Made by a program: the position numbers and the translations under genes. Positions 1 through 6,979 of a stretch of 11,966 nt of DNA are shown here, in pieces. The stretch is from Candidatus Trichofilum aggregatum. Lineage in GTDB: Bacteria; Chloroflexota; Anaerolineae; Promineifilales; Promineifilaceae. The stretch lies in contig JADJUV010000203.1 of assembly GCA_016716885.1 (NCBI GenBank), positions 1-11,966 on the forward strand, given 5' to 3'. The notes below the pieces were generated by a model. It ran no database searches, had not been told where the DNA came from, and saw only the letters and a list, made by a program, of their open reading frames with translations. Position 1 is the stretch's first letter, and each line of letters opens with the position of its first letter.

Positions 1-24
1 CAGTTTCACAAACAGAGGAAGTAA

Positions 25-59
25 GCATCCCCAGATGCGAACCCGGGCATCTGGGATGC
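25..59. terminator. Stem-loop at left edge, possible terminator
   Basis: GCATCCCCAGATGC (25-38) pairs with GCATCTGGGATGC (47-59) across an 8-base loop, with one bulged C in the left arm. The stem is strong, but no T-run follows on the plus strand. A terminator for a gene ending left of the window is therefore an inference. It could equally be a repeat-derived hairpin. Confidence 0.4.
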
Positions 60-195
60 CTTGCTCCTCAAACCAAAATGTCGGTGGCTGGGAACAATGA
101 TCAATGGCCACAATAATCAAGGAAAACATTGAATGGTGAATCATGAATAACTGTTTATTCGACTCTGGCGAAAATTTGGACGACCTCTGCGATCT

Positions 196-223
196 CTTAA
201 GCTCTCAGTCTTTAGTCTCCAGG
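196..223. repeat. AGTCTC-type low-complexity repeat, degenerate copy
   Basis: A short CTCAGTC/AGTCTCC run. It is the same word family, in the same orientation, as the longer array at 6054-6108, and in opposite orientation to the arrays at 9541-9576 and 10415-10450. It lies in DNA with no gene call. Confidence 0.45.
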
Positions 224-515
224 GTCCTTTAAAAACGCCATTGTCAAGACCTGTTTACTGCTCATTCAACCAAAGAGAACTAACAATGTACAACTACCTC
301 TCACCCTCAACTTTGCTTATGTCCGCCAGCCCCAAAATCCCGGTCATGGATTGCCGGGGCAGACGTTGATGAGTGCCAGCAAGACGTTACTCTCGACCAA
401 AGATGAGGATCAAAATTGCCGGCTGGTCGCCCGTTGTTCCAGGTTGTCAGCCAGGAAAACCGGGTGACGGATATTCCACAACGTTGGGATATTATGACCG
501 CCGAGGGGCGAAAAC

Positions 516-850
516 TTGGGAGTTGTGGATGATGATTTTGAGTTTAGATGCGGGGCGGCCAGGCATGACAACGCCGCGGCCGCGAAACGGCCTCCAACAT
601 CCTCAAAACAATTCGTCAACGAGCAGGCCCTCAAAATGTACTGGCTCAAAGATCAAACGGGCAACAAAGTCAAGCTGGATCGCCGACAAACGCTCTTTGT
701 CGCAACAACTGCCCTGGCCGATTTCACCCGCAAAATCGTTCTTCTTCCGCCGCATCTGCCCCAGCTACGTCGTCCGCCTGGGCGAACAGAACGGTAATGC
801 TCGCACCCAAAAACAGCACCTGGATGGTAGACGGCTATAAACTGGAAGCC
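516..850 (+). pseudogene. Unrecognised coding fragment, frame-broken
   Basis: Two successive frames give protein-like sequence. About 606-745 reads NEQALKMYWLKDQTGNKVKL and continues to ALADFTRK. About 740-844 then reads SSAASAPATSSAWANRTVML and ends at WMVDGYKLEAKR and a TAA. Joining them needs one frame change near 740-755. No family is recognised and no credible start is visible. It could be the C-terminal part of a secreted or stalk-type protein whose 5' part is lost in further indels, or a chance reading. Confidence 0.25.
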
Positions 851-1210
851 AAAAGGTAACTCACCCCGACGAAGAAAACTGCTCCTGCCGAGTCTCCTGC
901 TCGCCCTCTTCTGCAAGCGGGCACAGTTGAAGCAGTTGTTTGAGGGACTAAGCGCGTCTATGAGAGGTTAGTGTGTTGGTGCCTTAGCACAAGCAATACA
1001 CCAATATACCATACATAACACGCAATACCCGCAACAAAGGAGTCGAAGTAGTATTCAATTCTGGCCGGGCTTTTTTGAAAACGACGGCGATGTTGCCTAT
1101 GCCAATCTGATGGGAGGAGAAAGAGGGAGGGGCAGAACATTTCTCATCTTAACGGGGGTTGATGGACGACGACCAGGCGATTCATCTGGAGTACAACGAC
1201 CAGAGCAGCA

Positions 1211-1399
1211 GTGCCTATGGCTCTGACGCGTCCTGCCACCTGGAGCAGAACAGTTGAAGCGATGAATTGTGCGGCCGCTTGGTTCTCTCCTAAGGATGTT
1301 ACCGGTTTTGACGTAACCCCGGCCCTGGATGACGACAGCTACGAACAACTAACAACAGCTTTCGGTCTTTTCTTTCACAGTACGGATTTGCTCAAGTAA
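1211..1399 (+). pseudogene. Short unrecognised coding-like fragment
   Basis: An open stretch ends in a TAA with a protein-like middle (AWFSPKDVTGFDVTPALDDD). It contains one GCGGCCGC read as Ala-Ala-Ala. It has no ribosome binding site and no recognisable family, and upstream residues look out of frame. It is probably a remnant or a chance ORF, kept only because its composition resembles the coding DNA further right. Confidence 0.18.
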
Positions 1400-1491
1400 G
1401 GACTCAACTTGGGATTGGTTCAATCTCCGGCAACTTGCCCTGAGTAAGGCCCAAGAACTGCATCAATCTTTGGCGTTTAAGGATGAAAGAT

Positions 1492-3489
1492 ATGAAACAA
1501 AGGTTTTCCCTCCTATTGCTATTTCTATTAGCCCTCTTTCTGGGTGTCAGCACAAGGGCTGAGGCGATGGGTAGCGGCCGCGTAGATGGTTACGCCCAAG
1601 TATTCCTCACCGGTAACTCCGGCCAATCCGAAATCGGCACCGATGTCGCCATCGTGCCTGATATGGGACGGTGATGGCTACGATGAACCCTGGCCGTTGG
1701 TGGTTCTTCCGCACCAAACCGGGTTCATATAATACCCGGGGCCAGATGGTTGGGGTCTAAACCTGCGTTTGGGCACAAACCCGGCGGTCATCACCTACAC
1801 CGGCACGACGACCCAGGCGACCTGGCCGGTTACACCGTCGCCGGTGTGGGCGATGTCAACAGCGATGGTTTCGGCGATATGTTGGTGGCGCACCTTTCCA
1901 ACGATATTGTGGGAAGCAATGCCGGGGCTGCGTATGTGGTTCTCCAGGGAGTGCTCACACTCACCGGCAGTAACCTGGGCATGTTCCCCACTATCGTCGG
2001 CGAAGTAGCGAATGAGGAAGTCGGGCGTACCATCGGTCCGGCGGGTGATGTGAATGGAGATGGGTATCAGGATATGTTGGTGGGGTAATGGGGGCGATAC
2101 TGACCGCAATGCTGGAGCCGTCTACCTCGTACCTGGGGCGGCAACCATCACCAGCCTTATCCTAAACAGCACCAAGATCAAATACACCGGCGAGGCCGCC
2201 AATGATTACGGCGGAAGCAGTGTGGACAGCATCGGTGAGATGAACGGCGATGGTTACCTGGATTTTGTCGTTAGGGCACCGCAAAACGATGACGGAATTG
2301 CTTCAGGGGGGGCCGCCTATGTTGTACTAGGGAGCGCAACCCCTACCAACGGCAGTCTGGGTACACAAATTCAATATGCGGCCGCCGTCAGTCTCCATGG
2401 CGCTGGTCAAGAAGTGACCGGGGCCGGTGATTTTAATGGGGGTGGGTACGATGATGTGATGATCAGTGCTTCGGGGCGGGGGCGGTGTTTATCTGGTGTT
2501 AGGATCGGCGACACCCGTTAGCACGCTGTTATCCGGGGCCATTTTTTACTCGGGGCGCACGGGATAAACACCTTGACCCAGGCCAGGTACCTGGCTCCAG
2601 GCAGGCGACATCAATGCCGATGGTTTTGGTGATGTGCTGATTGGCGCGGAATTTGAAAATTCTAACACGGGAGCCGTTTATGTGGCGTATGGCGGCCAAC
2701 CCGGTCAACACCACCATCAGCAGTTTACCCCGGTTGGGGCGCGGCCCGGGCGATCTCTTCAGTAATGCCGTCAAAGGCAATGGTGATAGCAACGGGATGG
2801 TCTGGCCGACATCATCCTGTCAGCCATAAGCAATGACGAAGGGGAGCCAATGCCGAGGCGCGTATGTCCCTTTCGGCGGAAACCACTGCCCCGGCTTATC
2901 GGGAACGGCAACGGTTGAACAATGCAGGCAATCTGCCCACCACCTTGTTTGACACCATGGGAATTGGGGTGGATTTCACCGCCAATGCCCTGGCCAGGGG
3001 TGATGTCACGGTCACCCGCCACCTGTATCACCCCTGCGGCACCGACATCCGCCTGCAAACCCCCATCTGGACAGTAGATTCGCCCAAAATTGGGGCCGGA
3101 ACCACCTTTAACCTGCGCCTGCAATACACCGCCAATCCATTGTGGGGATGGATGAGCACCCTGCGTGTCTGGACTCGCCCCATTGGCCAGCCTTGCGCGG
3201 AGTGGGTACAGGTAGGAAGTAGCGCCGTCAATGTCAGCACCAACCTCATCACAGCACTGGCCTCAGCAGTGCCGGGCAATATACAGTGAGCGCAGGTGAT
3301 ACACCGCCCAGCCCCACCGCCATTCAAGAGCAAGCCATGGCCGCTTACCCGGCCCAATCCCCCGCGGAACTGATGCTTATTTTGACTGTCCTGGCCCTCA
3401 GCTCCGGAACCACCTACACCTACCTGCGCCGCCGCCAACCACAGTGTATGTCTAAAATGATTGACCGGCTCTTGGGATTCGGGGGTTGA
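1492..3489 (+). pseudogene. Secreted FG-GAP repeat (integrin-alpha-like) surface protein, multiply frameshifted
   Basis: A start at 1492 is preferred because AAGGA (1479-1483) sits 8 bases upstream. The N-terminus is a signal peptide: Lys-Gln-Arg, a Leu/Phe-rich core, then RAEA as a likely cleavage site near residue 25. About seven FG-GAP calcium loops follow near nt 1665, 1850, 2045, 2235, 2425, 2605 and 2780 (for example DVNSDGFGDMLVA, DVNGDGYQDMLVG, EMNGDGYLDF, DINADGFGDVLIG). That count fits one seven-bladed propeller. A beta-rich region with two Cys follows (about 2850-3290), then a hydrophobic segment and Arg-Arg-Arg near 3370-3435, a membrane anchor or sorting tail. At least six indels break the frame, for example near 1667, 1688, 1815, 2088, 2475, 2800 and 3280. 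No substitution-type stop is needed to explain the breaks. Likely role is cell-surface adhesion or binding; the ligand is unknown. Confidence 0.7.
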
Positions 3490-3576
3490 CACCCTATGGA
3501 GGGCAACCTTGTGGTTCCTCGTTTGGGCTGGCGCCAGCCAGACAATACGATCCTGCAAATCCCAAAATGATTGACC
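3454..3576. repeat. 13-bp direct repeat pair near the 3' end of the FG-GAP gene
   Basis: AAAATGATTGACC occurs at 3454-3466, inside the last codons of the FG-GAP gene, and again at 3564-3576 in the convergent gap. The copies are 110 bases apart. They could be a trace of a local duplication; no mobile element is visible between them. Confidence 0.35.
3526..3539. terminator. 14-bp perfect palindrome in convergent gap, possible bidirectional terminator
   Basis: GGCTGGCGCCAGCC is its own reverse complement. It lies in the 3490-3631 gap between two converging genes. There is no adjacent T-run, so intrinsic termination is only possible, not shown. Confidence 0.3.
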
Positions 3577-3631
3577 CATACAGGTATAGCCAGGGACACC
3601 GATATCGCCCATCCCAGCCATTTCTACTCTA

Positions 3632-4368
3632 CTAAAATTCCGCAACAACCGCCCACACCCATACACTTTGTCCTCGATGCCATTATCCCGCAGGGCCATC
3701 CACCAGGTGGCGGCGTTAATAGCGATCACCGGTTTACCCAGCCACCGCTCCGCCTCATCCGCCAGCCCCACCATGCTCAAATTCGTACCCACCTGCACCA
3801 GCACATCCGCATCCTTGTTGACCTCAATAAGGGCCTGGCGTAGTTCGTTCTCAGACACGTTGGCAATGGCAATCGCCGTCGGGCAACGCAACCCCTTCAA
3901 CGCCGTCACCTCAAAGCCGATGTCGTTGAAGAAGCGGATGACATTTTATCGCCCACCGGCTGATACGGTGTCACCACCCCGATTTTTCGCGCCAAACAGG
4001 TTCAATGCCCGTTCGCACGCGGCCGCGCCCGTCGCCACCCTAGCCCCCGCCCAATCAGAGATCATTTTGGCAAATTTGCGGTTCCCTTCCACCCCATCCC
4101 AAAACGTTTCCGCGCTCATGCCCATCACCATGTAATCTGGCTCGGCTGTCATCACTCGCTCTACCGCATACTCAATCTCCACCCGAATCTGCCGCAGTAA
4201 CTCCTCGAACGCTTCATCACTGCTCAAATTTTGGTTCCGAATATGAATACGCGAAATGTGCGGCGTCACCCCCGGCACGGTCATGCGGTAAAAATCAGGC
4301 TCCACAATGGTGTTTGTGCTAGGAACGATTACCCCGAATTTTTTGCGCCAGCCCAGTGCATCGGTCAT
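3632..4368 (-). CDS. Asp/Glu racemase superfamily enzyme, maleate cis-trans isomerase / arylmalonate decarboxylase-like (frameshifted as read)
   Basis: A start at 4368 is chosen because GGGAG lies just upstream on the minus strand. The N-terminus GVIVPSTNTIVEPDF is the hallmark opening of the maleate isomerase branch. MGMSAETFWDG occupies the first catalytic-loop position, and GLRCPTAIAIANVSENELRQ (Cys codon about 3883-3885) the second. Family isomerases usually use two cysteines; here the first site reads Met-Ser, leaving one Cys, as in arylmalonate decarboxylase. As read the frame breaks twice at A-runs: one A too many near 3984 and one too few near 3945. Repair joins the halves as GAK-IGVVTPYQPVGDK. 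One missing T in the TTTT at 3634-3637 would create the expected TAG after GRLLRNF, giving about 245 residues, the family length. Without it the frame would run antisense through the FG-GAP gene. The gene is divergent from the hydrolase operon, and the fold matches NicE. Isomerase, racemase or decarboxylase activity cannot be told apart here. Confidence 0.8.
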
Positions 4369-4391
4369 TGGTTTCTCCCTTTTGGAACAAA

Positions 4392-4420
4392 ACCTGACCG
4401 GTTTTGGCAACCTGTCAGGT
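4392..4420. repeat. Inverted repeat ACCTGAC-N15-GTCAGGT
   Basis: Perfect 7-base arms (4392-4398 and 4414-4420) lie in the leader of the minus-strand racemase gene, 24 bases upstream of its start. They could form a leader hairpin or a regulator site. It may instead be one more intergenic repeat word, since no second copy is in the window. Confidence 0.4.
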
Positions 4421-4429
4421 CTGATGAGG

Positions 4430-4443
4430 TGGTCATTTGACCA
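4430..4443. promoter_or_regulatory. Palindromic operator candidate TGGTCATTTGACCA
   Basis: A perfect 6+6 dyad with a 2-base centre lies midway between two divergent genes. Its TGGTC-N4-GACCA form resembles half-sites bound by GntR/FadR-type regulators of catabolic operons, although those sites are usually spaced more tightly. It overlaps a TTGACC (4437-4442) that could serve as the -35 box of the plus-strand operon, so binding would fit repression. No regulator gene is in the window. Confidence 0.4.
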
Positions 4444-4480
4444 AATATTTCAATTGTTATAACATTATAACATTCAGGGG
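4437..4480 (+). promoter_or_regulatory. Candidate promoter and RBS of the hydrolase operon
   Basis: TTGACC (4437-4442) is followed after 15 bases by TATAAC (4458-4463). The latter is the first of two tandem TATAACAT units (4458-4465 and 4466-4473). This is the most AT-rich patch in the right-hand two-thirds of the window. AGGGG (4476-4480) sits 4 bases before the ATG at 4485. The spacer is short for a sigma-70 promoter, so the exact boxes are uncertain. Confidence 0.4.
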
Positions 4481-4484
4481 TATC

Positions 4485-5295
4485 ATGTCAAAGCTCCACA
4501 AAGGATACAGTCACACAACCCTCGGCCAGATACACTTCCGCCAATGTCGGCAGGTAGAAGGGACGCCGCTTGTCCTGCTCCATCAAACGGCCAGTTCTGG
4601 CCTGATGTTTGAGCCGTTGATGGGTCATCTGGCGGCGGATTTCCCCACCATTGCCCCGGATACGCCTGGTTTTGGTAACTCCTTTACGCCGGATTCGTTT
4701 ACGATGGGTGAGCTTGCGGCCGCGTTACACACCGCTTTGTCAGACATGGGGCTTGAGCAATGTTATCTGTTCGGGCATCACACCGGGGCGGCGTTGGCGG
4801 TGCAAATGGCCTATGACTACCCGAAGTTGGCCCGTTGGCTGGTGCTATCGGGGCCGCCGCTCCTCAGCCCGGAGCAGGTAGCCGGACTACAGGCGGGCCT
4901 GAAACCATTTGCCCTGCTGGCGGAAGGGGAACATCTGCTGGGAACGTGGCAGAGGATTCGCCAGCGGGACCCGTCCCTACCTCTGGAAGTGGTGCAGAGG
5001 GAGTTGTTGTTAAACCAGATGGCGGGCGCGGCCGCGGGCCCAGACTTATCACGCCGTTTTCGCCCAACCGTTCGCCGAGCAACTGGCGGCCCTGGACATC
5101 CCCATCCTGGTACTTTCCGGCGAACACGACACCCTGCGCCCCAGCCTCGAACCCGCCTACCGTCTGCTCCGCCAGGGCCACATGGCCATCATCCCCGGCG
5201 CAGGCCCCTACCTCTGCGACACACATCCACAGGTGGTGGCGGCGTTGGTGCGGGAGTTTGCGGCGGGGGTTGAAGGAAGTCGTGGGAACTCGTAG
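4485..5295 (+). CDS. Alpha/beta hydrolase fold protein with non-canonical GHHTG elbow (one frameshift as read)
   Basis: The ATG at 4485 has AGGGG 4 bases upstream. The fold is clear: a beta-strand ending LVLLHQ (oxyanion region), DTPGFGNS, then the nucleophile elbow YLFGHHTGAALAVQMA at residues about 95-109. A catalytic-acid loop LVLSGEHDTLRP lies in the C-terminal third. The elbow has His at residue 99 where Ser, Asp or Cys normally acts, and the usual histidine after GAG is Pro (GAGPYLCDTHP). As read the frame changes around 5034-5042, where one extra G in GGG next to a GCGGCCGC would explain it. The repaired C-terminus is QTYHAVFAQPF... to a TAG at 5293, about 270 residues; the unrepaired frame runs as Arg/Pro-rich nonsense to 5273. 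The stop lies inside a repeat. The fold matches NicD (N-formylmaleamate deformylase), but the altered triad argues against ordinary serine-hydrolase chemistry. Confidence 0.78.
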
Positions 5296-5359
5296 GAACT
5301 CAGGGGAACTCTAGGAACTCAAGGGAACTTGAAACCTGGAACCTGAAACTTGAAACTTC
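5282..5359. repeat. GGAACTC tandem repeat followed by CCTGAAACTTG-type repeat
   Basis: Five imperfect units of 9-10 bases around GGGAACTC (5282-5331) are followed by a second word family alternating AACCTG and AAACTT (5326-5359). The hydrolase stop TAG (5293-5295) lies within the second unit. The array fills the whole gap up to the RBS of the next gene. The GGAACTC words recur at 7603-7672 and, inverted, at 9593-9648 and 10466-10521. Confidence 0.75.
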
Positions 5360-5382
5360 TTTTCCGTGTCAGGAGTAACGCC

Positions 5383-6018
5383 ATGCTCACTATTCTGTTT
5401 CTCGTTTTGACGGCGATTTTTGTGGGGTTGATCTGGCAGACCGTTACCATGAAGCAGAACAGTTACCTGGTGCTGTTGTGGCTGGTGCTGATCGGGTTGT
5501 TCTATGACAACCTCATCATCGGCATTGGGCGGTTTGTGGGCGAAGGGAGTTTGCTGGAAACGCTGAGTGTGGGGCGGTTTTGGATACATGCCCTGCTCAC
5601 CCCAACGATGATCATTTTTGGTTTTGGGGTGTTGCGCCGGGCAGGTATTTCTTGGGCACAAGGGCGCACAGCCCATATCATCGTTTGTGTGGTAGCTACC
5701 TTGCTCATCTTGTTGGGGGCTTACTCCGACATCCTACGGCTGGATTTATACAGCACCCCATCCGCCGATATTTTGCGTTATCGCAACGAAGGCGGCTTAC
5801 CAGGGCCACCGCTCCCGGCCATTGTGACCATCCTCTTTTTGATTGGCTACGGTGTTTCCCTGTGGCGCAACCGAAGTTGGCCCTGGCTGGCGGTAGGAGC
5901 GATGTTGATGTTCGCGGCCGCGGGCCTCGGCCTGGGCGAACGCTTCTACATCGCCAACATCGGCGAACTCCTACTCAGCCTCGGCAACGTCTACACCGCC
6001 AGGAAGTTTTTAACGTGA
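5383..6018 (+). CDS. Polytopic membrane protein of unknown function (first of a pair)
   Basis: The ATG at 5383 is chosen because AGGAG (5371-5375) lies 7 bases upstream. An in-frame upstream start at 5350 would translate repeat DNA. The product is 211 residues with about six or seven hydrophobic segments (roughly 1-20, 28-48, 66-84, 97-117, 146-163, 166-185, 188-204) and short loops. It therefore sits in the cytoplasmic membrane with little soluble mass. Polar features include YDNLIIGIGRF (about 41-51), SDILRLDLYS (about 115-124) and a C-terminal GERFYIANIGELLLSLGNVY. I recognise no family; there is no ATP-binding, transporter or kinase motif. It is followed at once by a second membrane protein of similar size, so the two may form a complex. 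A GCGGCCGC is read in frame as Ala-Ala-Ala inside the sixth segment. Confidence 0.8.
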   Translation: MLTILFLVLTAIFVGLIWQTVTMKQNSYLVLLWLVLIGLFYDNLIIGIGRFVGEGSLLETLSVGRFWIHALLTPTMIIFGFGVLRRAGISWAQGRTAHIIVCVVATLLILLGAYSDILRLDLYSTPSADILRYRNEGGLPGPPLPAIVTILFLIGYGVSLWRNRSWPWLAVGAMLMFAAAGLGLGERFYIANIGELLLSLGNVYTARKFLT

Positions 6019-6053
6019 ACGAGGGATTGGCGGGTTAGTGTCTTGGTTATTGA

Positions 6054-6108
6054 TAGTCTCCAGTCTCCAGTCTCTCAGTCTCTTAATCTCTCAGTCTCCC
6101 AGTCTCCC
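6054..6108. repeat. AGTCTCC/CAGTCTC tandem repeat
   Basis: About seven units of 7-8 bases around CAGTCTC fill the gap between the two membrane protein genes and run into a C-rich stretch ending at the ATG at 6119. On the opposite strand it is the GAGACTG family seen at 9541-9576 and 10415-10450. The array is open in the frame of the downstream gene, so automatic start prediction would extend that gene into it. Confidence 0.75.
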
Positions 6109-6118
6109 CCCCCACCCC

Positions 6119-6805
6119 ATGAACTACACCCTCCCCCTCGCCCTCGTAGACTTTCTACCCGTCCTCTTTACCGCCATCGGGCTGGTAAACATTGCCCGGA
6201 TAGTAACGCACATCAGCCAGACACATGGCCGAGTTGCCTACGCTGGAGCCGTCCTTACGGTGGCCGGGGGATTCTTCAAAGCGTTGTGGAAACTCCTCAT
6301 GGCCTCATCCGACGGGGCGATAGACATCCGGTGGCTGGATGAGGGGCTGTTTGTGTGGATGGCACCGGGGTATGTCCTGTTGTTCTGGGCGGTGTGGCAG
6401 GTTGTGCGCGGAGTCAACCGCAAACCAATGTTGAATGCGTCGCTCGTGCCGCTGGCCTTTATCACCCTCATATTGGCCGGTTCGGGTTATCTGTACGCCG
6501 CCAACCCCGATTCACCCGCCTGGGAGCGTGTGCTGTTGAGCGTCATGGTGCTGGCAACATTTGCTACCGGCATCCTGCTCATCGTCTTTGGCTTCCGCCA
6601 GAAATTACCGCTGGTAGGCTGGCTCTTCATCATCAACCTGGTGGGGATTTTCCTGCTCAACGGGCTGGCACGGATGGATGAACAGACCATCGCCCTGCAA
6701 TGGGTTGAGGAGAGCATCAACACGGTGTCGTGGCTCTGTTTTGCCCTGGCCGCCCACAAACTACTGGCGTATACCCGGCAACAGTTTGGTGTTCCACGGG
6801 TCTAG
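6119..6805 (+). CDS. Polytopic membrane protein of unknown function (second of a pair)
   Basis: A start at 6119 (MNYTLPLALVDF) is preferred. The frame is open back to 6038, but those residues are Ser/Leu/Gln-rich repeat translation. No Shine-Dalgarno precedes 6119, only a run of C bases. The product is 228 residues with about seven hydrophobic segments (roughly 5-25, 38-60, 77-98, 106-125, 138-158, 164-184, 200-218) and small loops, such as RWLDEGLFVW, NPDSPAWER and ARMDEQTIALQWVEES. It ends LLAYTRQQFGVPRV. No family is recognised. Size, topology and adjacency to the 5383 gene suggest a functional pair, possibly a transporter-like or sensory membrane unit. That is inference only. Confidence 0.78.
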   Translation: MNYTLPLALVDFLPVLFTAIGLVNIARIVTHISQTHGRVAYAGAVLTVAGGFFKALWKLLMASSDGAIDIRWLDEGLFVWMAPGYVLLFWAVWQVVRGVNRKPMLNASLVPLAFITLILAGSGYLYAANPDSPAWERVLLSVMVLATFATGILLIVFGFRQKLPLVGWLFIINLVGIFLLNGLARMDEQTIALQWVEESINTVSWLCFALAAHKLLAYTRQQFGVPRV

Positions 6806-6832
6806 CTCTTGTACAAACAGACAGGAAGAGGT

Positions 6833-6942
6833 TACACGGAGATGCACAGAGAAGGCACAGAGGCTCACAGAGAAAAATTGGGAGAATTGACAAATCTCTG
6901 TGTATCTCTGTGGCTCCTCTGTGCCCTCTGTGTTCCTTCTTT
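6833..6942. repeat. Long imperfect inverted repeat built from CACAGAG words
   Basis: The left arm (about 6833-6876) consists of CACAGAG/CACGGAG words. The right arm (about 6892-6942) carries their complements CTCTGTG. The arms pair over roughly 40 bases with a few mismatches around a 15-20 base loop containing GGGAGAATTGAC. The element occupies most of the gap between the second membrane gene and the isochorismatase-type gene. A transcript could fold into a long hairpin, so it may attenuate or process the operon mRNA. It carries no coding capacity of its own. Confidence 0.75.
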
Positions 6943-6979
6943 TCAGTTCTGGCTCGTCCAATTTAGGGTATCGTGAACT

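Larger units (their letters stand above)
1..1480. other. No intact gene; decayed or poorly resolved coding-like DNA
   Basis: No frame stays open with coherent protein-like sequence over this stretch. Short patches look coding, but in frames that change every 50-150 bases (described separately at 516-850 and 1211-1399). The first 370 bases show only a stem-loop near the left edge and one short repeat. I see no tRNA, rRNA or CRISPR structure. Two GCGGCCGC palindromes (576, 1271) show that the stretch belongs to the same genome as the rest. It is either a decayed gene region or the part of the consensus with most indels. Confidence 0.5.

Noticed and set aside
958..1348. Minus-strand ORFs in the left region
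   Set aside because: No RBS, no family resemblance and unusual composition; they look like antisense shadows of broken plus-strand fragments.
3520..3631. Small minus-strand gene reading MAGMGDIGVPGYTCMGQSFW after the racemase
   Set aside because: Protein-like at first glance, but too short, with no RBS and no clean end before the FG-GAP gene. More likely read-through after the lost stop.
3028..3909. Long minus-strand ORF covering the racemase C-terminus and the FG-GAP gene antisense
   Set aside because: Only the part right of about 3632 looks like the racemase family. The rest is antisense to well-formed FG-GAP protein sequence and follows a T-run where one base would restore the stop.
4835..5314. 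Other-frame ORFs over the hydrolase (Pro/Arg/Gly-rich)
   Set aside because: Composition is typical of shadow frames in GC-rich DNA. The repaired hydrolase frame gives the acid loop and family-like C-terminus instead.
6038..6118. Upstream start for the second membrane protein
   Set aside because: The extra N-terminal residues are a translation of the CAGTCTC repeat and resemble no natural signal peptide.
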